Shown here one piece after another: positions 51,101-61,700 of a DNA stretch of 64,000 nt (position 1 is the first letter of the stretch; each line of letters opens with the position of its first letter). The position numbers and the translations under genes are program-made. This DNA comes from Pholis gunnellus (taxonomy: Eukaryota; Chordata; Actinopteri; Perciformes; Pholidae): NCBI GenBank assembly GCA_910591455.2, contig OU342814.1, positions 19,704,768-19,768,767 of the forward strand, written 5' to 3'. The notes under the pieces were generated by a model that saw nothing but the letters and a program-made list of their open reading frames with translations, was not told where the DNA came from and searched no databases.

Positions 51101-52422
51101 TGCTTTGGTTGTTTGCTGAATCATTTTTTCATCCTCCATGATTGTCAAACATGTTCTGACCAGCAAAATGACTAAAAGAAAGGCTCAAACTTGAAGCCAG
51201 CTGATTGAAATAACAGTAAAAAGCTGAGAGTCGAACCTCGTAATAAATATCCTGATGCTGATAAACGTGATGATCCAGTTGGATGTTGTCATCTGAGCTC
51301 TATATTGAGATCATGATAGTTTATTATGCTTCTTCATTGATTTTAAAATTCAAATGCACGTTAACATTTGAATAAACACTGCTTTCACTTCCGTGTTGTG
51401 CTATATTAATGCTATCAAAATAATCAAAATAAAGTTCTTCTTCACCTGAATTCAGGGCATTTCTACAGTTCTACATGTATATGATTATTTTAGTCTGGAC
51501 TGCAGCCGCAACGTTCAGAGGTTTTGGCAGACTGACACCGCTGGGTGCGAGCACAGCGCCATGACAGCTCCTCAAACGTGAAGTCAAAACACCTCGATCA
51601 CCTCCTGGTGGCTGTCTGTTAGGTCACGAAGCGCTTGATTCGATATGCAGCCGAGTTTTCAATGAACGGAGCAGGCATTTTAAACATCAATGTCACAGTC
51701 GATCATGTTCATTTAACTGTAGGAAGTGTTTTCATTTTAACTCCAAACCTTTATTCTCTGTGTGAGAGCTACCGTGGCTCAGTTCAGAATAGCTCAGATG
51801 GTTACGGTGAGGGTTTAGTAACAGAGAGATTTTGGGTGCATATTGAGCAACACTTTTATATCCAGATGTTTTTATTATATTTATTTATTTGTTTACAAAA
51901 ATCAGGTTTCGTACCGGTAGCGACTGCTTTTGTGTGAATCTACCAGGGTCATAACTTTAATTGTTAAGTTCTCAATTGTTTTTCTCTTCCAGAGCTGCAA
52001 TGAACACGTCACCCCTGCTGCATTGGATTAATAAGTGGTTTATTGTCCATTTTTTTTTCTCACGCAGGGAGAGATCTGCCTCCGATCTGCAGCGATGTTC
52101 GTCAAAAGCAGCGGCTCTCCATTGACACTCTTCCCCCAGAGGTCAAAGCTCCGTTCCCCTCCGACCCCATCATCCCCCTGCGTACCAAGACCACCAAGGA
52201 GTTTCAGTGAGTTTTTAGTCCCTGAACTGGGACAAAAAAAAAAAATACTAAGTTCATTTGGAGCCGGGTCTGGTTTGTCTTTTTAAGCATTGTGTGTATG
52301 TGTTTGTGTTACCAGGGAGGACATGGAGCGTGCCGTCCAATCAGGTGACTGGAGGGAGGTCCGAGAGTTTTACCTGACCACCTTCGACTCCTTCATAGAA
52401 ATCAACGCTGCCTTCAAGGTAG

Positions 52423-52484
<62 letters not shown>

Positions 52485-54455
52485 GACTGGCTCTCAGCAG
52501 AATGCCTGTTGTGAGAAAACAGTTTTAGATGCTGTTAAAATGTCGCCTGGACTGTTTTACTATGGGAAAGCATTTTCTTTTCTCTGCTGTTTACCTGCTT
52601 TTTCCTCATGCTCTCTCCTTCTTTTCCTCATTTTTGTGTCCTCCCTTCCTCCGTCCTTTCCCAGCGAGAGGCGAACGGATCCTTTAACACCATAGACGAC
52701 TCGGGAGTCAACGCCAAGTTTGTCAACGCCGTTTACGACGCACTGCTCAGCACAGTAAGCCCGAGAGAAAAAGACCCCCGTCTGCAAACACATACGAGCT
52801 CGTCATCAAACTGCTTCTAGATCTATTCGCCTGTTATGAGGCCACTATTAATGATTCAGAAAACCCTTTTATTAGTAGTTTTAAAACTGGAACAAGCCAA
52901 CAAACTACATCACCATAAAACACTGAACGAAGAGTATAAACTGAAATAAGGCAAAGGTACTAGACTGTGTACATAATTATTTAAAAGTGAAAGCACTACA
53001 ACTATATATATATGTTGCTGTTACAGTTTAGGATTATGGGTCATTTAGTACTTCTCCATGACATTGCAAATAAAACTAGTTTTTCTTTAAACAAGGTTGA
53101 TATCATATTGCTTCTACAGGAACATATACCATCGTCTCACGACCTCATAGCTCGTGGTAAGTCGTCCTCGATTCAGAATATGAAGAGGAATTTCACTTCT
53201 GGAACCTCACAGTTGAGCTCTATGGCACATTTCAGATTGGAGATTTGACCCGCGACCACCAACAAGGACATTTGCAAACGGATAATGTCTTTTTTCTTAA
53301 TGACATCAGGTCTGTAACAGATGTAGCATCTGTTTAAGTTTAGATACGTTCTATAAACCTTGATGAGCTGTCAGGCGATGCCTATTAATGACATCCAAAA
53401 ACATTTAGTAAAAAAACCTTTTCAAACATGAAACACGTCAAGCTGTCCTTGGAAACACTTCTGTGTTCTGTGACCTCTCTGGTAGAGAAAAGGTTAGATA
53501 AATATGGCCGCCAGTGTTTCCACTTTGTGGGTCTCTGACATTCAGGAATGTTGATTCGATCTTCTGAGTCGTTTGTGAATTTGTTTTGGTGTCGTGTGTT
53601 CAGCCTCAGGACATCCAGAAGTCAGTGCTGAAAGGGATCATCAACAGCCTGCTGAGGGAGTGGAAAGGGTGAGGACACTTCTGTGACACAATCTGCATCT
53701 TTGTGATCCATTTGCTTATTTTTATATGCTACTTGACCTCTTTCAGCTTCAATATAATTTGGACATTTAAAATAATCGTAGTAAAATGCAAATGATTGCC
53801 GAGCAGGTAGATGTAGGCCGGCCTGGCTTGGTTTTGTTGTGCTTTGTTGTGCAGTCTCTCTCTTATGTGACTTTGGTTTTGGTTTGTTTTGTGTTCTGTT
53901 TTCAGGCCTCGGACAAAAGATGACCTTCGGGCTTATTTGATTCTTGTTCAGGTGAGACTGAAAGTCCTGTAGAGACAGTAAAGGCAGTCCAAGTCAAAAG
54001 GTCTCCTGGTATTTCCTTTTTGGTTTCATATAATAAACCTGTCAGAATGCTCACATGAATGCTCACATGAATGCTGTCAATAATCAATATTATTAATTGA
54101 AACTGTCGGCTGCTGTTCAGTTGCAGCTGTGGTTCACTAGATCTCCATGCTGCGTGTCTGCTGGGGAACACACAGGGTTACAATAAACAGTGGATTAGAT
54201 TCGTAAAGCTGACTCTGATCCGTAAACATGATCTGTCCTCACCCTTATTTTTATGCTTTCACCCTTTGAACGAGAGTTTTTTTTCTTCTTTCTTTTAGTT
54301 GTTTTCCTCCCATACCCTTATTTCTCTCTTCTCATCAGTAATGATGTACAGAAATCTTTTACTTGCACCTCTTTCTGTTTTGTTCTGTCTTTTCCTGTTT
54401 GTGGGGTCTTTTCTTCAATCCTTTTTTATCCTGTTTGATCCTATTTTCCTATTGT

Positions 54456-54491
<36 letters not shown>

Positions 54492-54657
54492 CAGTCTGAT
54501 TTCCATATATGGTTTTGGGGATTAGAATCAGATGAAGACAGGAATTTACAGTAGTTCCACTGTGGTTCCACGCTCCATCAACACCAACCAAATGTCTGAT
54601 TCTGTCCCATTTGACTTTGAGGACTTGCCTCGTCTTCCAACTCTCATGAGAACACAA

Positions 54658-54735
<78 letters not shown>

Positions 54736-55401
54736 AGAATGGGACTGGGTGAGGTCATGTTGGAGTTAAGGACTGCTGGTTTCCTGTCTGATGATGACTC
54801 TCCCTCCTTTAAAGGCTCTGCAAGCTAGACTTCCAACTCTTCAACTGTATATTAAAACCCTGTGAAAACCCAATGGGCCTCTTTGGGATTATCTCACTTA
54901 TTATTCCATTTGTTGTTATTCGTATTGTACCCAAACAGTGAGCCGGGCTGTGTGTTCTTACTTCTAAAGTGAGCCATTTCTTTGTGATAAAAACAACCAC
55001 CATATAAGTCCAGCTTCAGTCTGACCTGAAGACCTGAAGATTTCGTTTTAAAAGACAAGTGACATTTATTTTACTTCGATAGTCGTAAACCAGGTGGTGA
55101 CAACATTATTTGACAAGCTAAAGTCCTTCACTGTGTCCCGGTTGTACCATTCTGAATTTATTTTACCATTTGCTTTTATTTTGTCTTTCAAATAAGTGTG
55201 TCTAGCGGTTTATAGTGATGTCACCACATTCCAAGAGCTGAAGTATCAGCTTGATGGAAATGATGGAACTGCCCATATGAGTTTTTATTAATGCGAGTAT
55301 GCAGACTGAAAGTTTATGAGTGTGTTATTGATGAACACTTTTGTCCCAAAATGTAATGCACAGCAGACATGGAAACTGAAGCTTTGTCCCACTATGACAT
55401 A

Positions 55402-55453
<52 letters not shown>

Positions 55454-56964
55454 ACCCACAGTATTCGAGCACCAGCACCTATGTGATTTACGCTCACCTG
55501 CTGAGGCAAATCGCAGCTCTCTCCGAGGCCGACCACCACTTCCTGGTTCATTGGCTAAAAAAGTAAGTCTGTGTGTGTGTTTGTGTATCAACCTTTGATG
55601 TTTGCTTGCACGTTGCCATAGCTTTCTCTGTCATTTTTTAACTATCTTCCTGTCTTTACTGTGTTTCCATCAGCAGGAATAAAGCAAAGGCATTTGCATC
55701 GTTGCTGTATTATCTTTCACATTATCTCCTCGTCCAAACTGAGTCTAAGGACAGAGGCTGTAGCACGTTGAACAGATTGTAGACTCTTTAAAGGGAAATA
55801 TGTGATTTGAGTCTCTGTACTGTAAATAACTTTTGGAAGTGTAGGCGGATTGGGTCTTGTCATCTGGTCTTTGCAGCAGGGTTAGCTGGTGATTGATTGT
55901 GTGATGGGAACGTAAATTTAAAGTGTTTCCATCTCTATCTAGAAATATTTAGCTCTCGCTCAATGTGCTCATGCACTTATCACACTTAGCTTTGATAGTT
56001 GATGAATCTCACTCGTTATCTGGTACAAACGCCAAATTCTGGCAATCTGCAGCAGTTCTTTTTTTTTAAGCAACCGACTTTTTTTTCATCATCATCCTCT
56101 TTGTTTTCCCACTCTAATCTGAGGGGGGGGGGGGGGCATGCCGCAGTTATGGAAATCACGTTTTCCCCACTTCCACTTTCATATATGCTGCATGTACAGG
56201 ACACGGGGTGTCATGATTTTGATTCTAAATCGTTAATCGCTGAAATGAGCTTTCGATTTCCAACCTTGATGTCAAAAGCAGGACAGTTTTTTTCCCAGCG
56301 TTTCTTTTTCTCTCCACCCGAGCCGCCTACTTGCTTCAACACTGTTAAAGTTATTGAACTTTCACCACAGGGCCTTAGTGTGGTACAATACCAAAAACAT
56401 ATAATGCTGCATTTGAAAATGTTTATGACAGTTGTCAGGGTGTCCGTTGATCTTTACGAATCAAGACTCCAAAGTCTTACAAGTGTTCAAACAGTAGATT
56501 TGGAGAATCGTGACACCCCTTTACAATAGCATATTACTGTCCAACCCTGATCAGACAGTTGGATGGCATGTGTGTGGCATCGCTACCCAGCCTGGAAGAA
56601 AAACTGCAACATTTCTGTATTTTGGAGAAGGTTATCAACTGCCAGCCAGTTTAATCGAACCGTAAAGCTTTTAAAACTTGACACACAGCCTACAATTACA
56701 AATGTAAGCCATCCTTTACGCGTCTCTCTCAGCCTTAAGAAGGAGCCCTGAAGAATGCATCCTTTATGTGGTGATGATTTATAAGCTAACTGTTCTAAAT
56801 TACTAGTTCTGTTTAGTTCTTCTTGGATCCAAAAACCCCAATCTCTTCATCCAACGGAGCTATTTTTCTCTCTTGAACTGTCTATTTTTGTACATGTGTG
56901 TATATTTCAGGGTATGTGCAATTTGTGTAGTTTTGCCTCTGCCAAGCTGCTGATGTTAACCAAT

Positions 56965-57053
<89 letters not shown>

Positions 57054-57216
57054 TGTCAGGCTGTCGGCGAGGCGTTTCAGGCAGCCGGTAGAGCGCCTCC
57101 TGCAGTTCATCTCCACCCGACTGTTTCCTGCAGAACCAGACGAACTTCCTCCTCTGGCCAAGTCCTCCTGGTGGATTCCCTCTGCTACCAAAGTGCTCGG
57201 CCTGTTCAGTGAGTCT

Positions 57217-57252
<36 letters not shown>

Positions 57253-58689
57253 AACACACCTACACACACACAAACACACACACAAAAGATAATTTTGTCA
57301 CATTTGACTTTCCTTCTTCTATTCCTGTCCTCAGATGCAGCCAACAGTGTCTCCTCTACTCCCATCATGCCTTTCACCGACTTCTACAACATCACTCTGG
57401 AGCACATAGACTTCATGGAGGAGTACAGGACCTGGCAGAACTACGGCAACTCAAATAGGTCAGATAAAGTGTCTGTCTCTTTGTCTATCCAGTTTAACTG
57501 GCTTTTCCGTCTACTGACTTTTACTAAAATGACTGAATGTGTCCAGAATGTCTCTTAATACCAAACTAAAACCAGTTTACGCTTCGTTGACTGAAATGTT
57601 GTTTGATTGTCGATAGAAAAGTCACCCTGCCTGTATAATATATAAGTGTTGCTTGTGTGAAATGTTCAAGGAGACAGAGCTTTTTTATCCATAGATGGAT
57701 TTTAAATAATGGGGCAGTGGAATAGACAGCGAGTAGTGACCTTCTCCCAGGGAAAGTGTCCCTGCTCTCGCCCGCTAAAAAGGTCCAGAAATGATAACAG
57801 ATGTGTCAACACATTAGCTTGACTCAATACAAAAATTACCAAGAGGGATGTTAGCTCCCTCTGAAGATTCCTGGAAGTCAGACCAAGTATCTCTGCCTGT
57901 GCAGGGACGAAGTAACGTTCCCACACAGCTGCACTTTATCCAGAATGGTTCCAGAAGCCGCAAAGTCTGTTTCACGCTGCGTCACGGCTCGTTAACGTCT
58001 GATAAAGGAAATGGATCCAGAGTTTACAGTTCAAACGATCGGCTCTAAAAGTTCCTGGCTGGTGTGGTGGGGAATTCTGCTCATTTCGGGTGTAGATTTC
58101 AGAGCCTGCTCATTTGAGTAAAAATGATTTTAAAAATACACTTGAGAGTTGGTCAAGAATGAAGTGTTTTCAGGATTATTAACCTTTCATATTTCTTCTC
58201 GTTCTTTCTCAGGTTTTCCTTCTGTCAGTTTCCCTTCATCCTGTCGACAGTGGTGAAGAAAGCCATCATCCAGAAAGACTCTGAGCAACAGATGATCAGT
58301 CAGGCCAGGGTGAGACACACAACACACACTCTCACACACATATGCAAACACTTTTATATCTCATTTAAATCATACATATAAGACCCTAACCATTAATCTT
58401 ATGTCGGTGTTGAACTGTTTTGGAGAAGCGAGGACCTCACTTTCCTTATTTACAAGTCCCGTAGAAGTACAGTAACATAGACGCATTAAACCTAGAAATC
58501 AGGCAAAATGTGCAACAATGTACGCAAGCAACAAATGCATGTCCACACACTTTAATTGTGTCTGTGTGTGTTTCACAGCAAAGCCTGGTCAGTAAGGTTT
58601 CTCGCAGGCAGAGAGTGGACATGAACCTTCTGTTCCTCAACATTAAAGTACGACGAGCACAACTCCTCAGCGACTCACTGGATGAGGTC

Positions 58690-58750
<61 letters not shown>

Positions 58751-61657
58751 TAAAATATATAATATAATATAATACAAGGTGATCATTAAAGCAGTATTAC
58801 ATAACAAGAGCTCCCTATGTATATGAAAAATAATAAAAAGAGTCACGTTTCCTCCGCAGAGAATTAATTATCTTATGCGTGAGAAGTTAATTCTGTCTGT
58901 CGAGGCAAACATAACTGCATGTTCACAGGTGTTTAAGGGATGAATGGTGATTAAGTTTTGAACTTCTACATGAACAAACATGAACATATGTTTATCTTTT
59001 CCATTTCAAACTCGCCTCCTGACAGGAAGCTGGAGCAACCAATTAGCTTGTTTGAGATTTGAAATACTGTGTTCACAGACATGTGAACAATGGTTGTTTT
59101 GTTGAGTATGTTCTGTCAATCAGCTGGTCCAGTGCCAAAAACATTTTTTAATTAAACAAATCAACTTTAATTAGTTAATTAGTAATTAATTAGTTTTAAT
59201 CAGTTTGAAGCCCGATTCGCACAGGACTTATATTACCAGGGGACCTCGTGTGATGTAGGAATGTCTGTGTTTTGTGCAGCGCATCCACACAGAAAGTCTG
59301 TATTTTACTCAAATGTACTGCTAATATCTCCCAGGCATGATGTCAAGTCTCTGCCTTTATATACAAATTTCCTCCAGAATTCTCCACGAGGAAAGAGGCA
59401 GAAACATTAAAACCTTTTAAACCTTTCAAAAAAAAAATACAAACCCATATCTCGAGATTACCACATGATGCTTTATTGACACATCTGCCTGTAAGAAGCA
59501 CTGAGCAAAGATAATACAGAAGGAAGGACTTCATCTCACAGATGAATTTTAGGGCCTTATGAGGTTTTGATGACAATCAAAAATATATTTTTTGAAAATT
59601 GTTTTGTTATGAGAGAAAAAAACAGGCAAAATGTGTGGTCTGGGAACACAGAGAGGGCGGTGAAAATACAGAGCCATTCATGTGTCGACCTCAGACGCTC
59701 CGTCTGACCTAAACCGAACTGTAAATCTCATGTGAAGCCTCAAATCTAAGTCTAAGTGATGTTAAATGCTAGTTTCTTCAAGAAGTAAGATTCAGCCCAA
59801 ATGTCTTTAGCTTTGAGATGGTCCCTGGGGTTCTGTCCTTTTTGGCCTGGACAAGTTTGGGAATAAAGGATCATACAATATTTTATACTCTGAGGTTTTA
59901 ATGAAACAGATATGTGATAGTTTTTGTTATAAAAATAGAAAATATTGGTTTCAAAACTGCAGGCAAAACAATTTTATGAAAAAGTTTTTTTTCTTTTTTT
60001 TTGGATTAATCTTATGATGTGTCTTCTTCGTCTATAGTTGACGAGGAAGCGGTGTGACCTGAAAAAGAAGCTGCGGGTGACGTTTGTCGGGGAGGCGGGG
60101 CTGGACATGGGCGGCCTGACAAAGGAGTGGTTCCTGCTGCTGGTGCGACAGATCTTCCACACAGACTACGGTACACCGCAGACCACACCACGCGGTGGTC
60201 TTATTAGAGGTTATTCTTACCAAACTGTATGAACTGTGTCCATAAAACAGCCTTAATCAGTTGTAGTGTGAATAAAGAACATGGAAAAGCTGATGACAAC
60301 AGATAACGACACGATTCTGGTGGGAAATCCAGTTTGATGCAAAGTCAATGGAAAGTGAAGCCGTAATTTACTGTAAACAAGCGGAGAGAAAATGGAACTG
60401 CATTTTTATTAGATGAGGTCTCTGTGGACAAGCTCTGAGAGTTTTCAGGTTGGGGAAGCTGCAGCAGGAATAAGTGTCAGATGGCTGAGAAAAGCGGTCA
60501 GTGTTGGTTTTGGAAACTGGAGCAGCTCCTGTTATGACTCTCCGTCTGTTTCTCTTTTCAGTTTACTCTCCTGTCTTTACAGACGGCCTGACTCTAATTA
60601 TCTCCATATCTGTGTCACTGTGTTTGTGTGCCCTTGTCTCTTTTCCACTCCTGTCTTCTTCTCTCGTTCTTTAACCCGTTTGTCTTTGATTCTCTCCAAT
60701 CCTGACATTTGAAAGAAACAAACCAAAAATGGATCTTTTGCCCAATCCACCTCTTCTCCATTGATTCATGAGTTCAGCGTGTTCCAAACAACTGTTGGCT
60801 TCTCTCTGGGTCACCACTGAAATCCATTATATCCTGGTTGTCCAGCCGTGTGCTTATGCCTAAACATGACAACACTGGAATTATTCTGAAGACCAAAACC
60901 AAAAATATGTCTCCCAATAATTTCCACTAATCCCTATACTTTTTGGCTCACATCCTCAAGCCCATTGGTGCTTACAGACGAGTAAATCTAAACTTGATGA
61001 CCATGAAATGATGAAATATGCCAGCTAGAATCAGGCATAGACGTAGACGAAATATTCCAAAATATTTGGAAAGGTATACCTGACTTTGAGAACGGACTAT
61101 GCTGATGTGGTAGTGTGTGATTTGGTGGAGTCACACCGCATAGACGACTGGGACTTGCTCGACATTATTTTAATCCAAATCCAAATTGAATTTATATGAA
61201 ATGTGAGTGAACAGCTTTCTCCCTTTTCATTCAACAAGTGTGTTTCCATCACTGTTGCTCCAATATTTCCTTTAACCACAAGAGACATTCTAACGTCATG
61301 TGAGGATGAAAAGCCCTTTTACAATATTGATGTAGAATTTCCTCCAAGAATTGCTGTTTCAATTCAGCCTTTCTCCTCCAGTACATTGACGTCTGCATAA
61401 AAAATACTTGAATGGAAACCGAGTCTGTATCTGCCTCTTCTCCCCCCCCCCCCCCCCCTCTCTCTCTCTCCCTCTCCCGCTTACTCTTTATCTGTGTCTC
61501 TCTCTCTCTCTCCACTCTTCGAGTTGTTCTTTCCATCGTCTTTCCGTCTTTCTGCGGTCGTCTGTGTTTTTGGTGCCAGGGGACGTCGGCCCAAAGCAAC
61601 ACACTCAATGAAAGCTGTGTTCCCCTCATTAGCAGCACAGGGAAAGCCCCGGCTCTG

Positions 61658-61700
<43 letters not shown>

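Larger units (their letters stand above)
46459..52067 (+). other. hectd2: hectd2 intron 2 (5.6 kb)
   Basis: No internal exon recognised. Contents: a 26-bp imperfect inverted repeat (46988-47119), a poly-G run (48367-48387), and family-A fragments around 50115-50160 and 50530-50640. A stretch near 47220-47440 beginning 'cccctctcccactggacaaa' may be a decayed mobile element. Confidence 0.65.
53952..55452 (+). other. hectd2: hectd2 intron 7
   Basis: 1.5 kb containing a (TC)n tract (54455-54492), a pure (CA)37 (54659-54732) and, ending at the acceptor, a (GT)23 (55405-55450). The CA and GT tracts are complementary. A short tandem of 'gaatgctcaca' is at about 54050-54070. Confidence 0.75.

Noticed and set aside
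56896..57558. 220-codon open frame on the plus strand
   Set aside because: It reads through a (GT)n repeat, in part across hectd2 exons 9 and 10 and their introns. The true products are the spliced exons, with phase and protein similarity in support.
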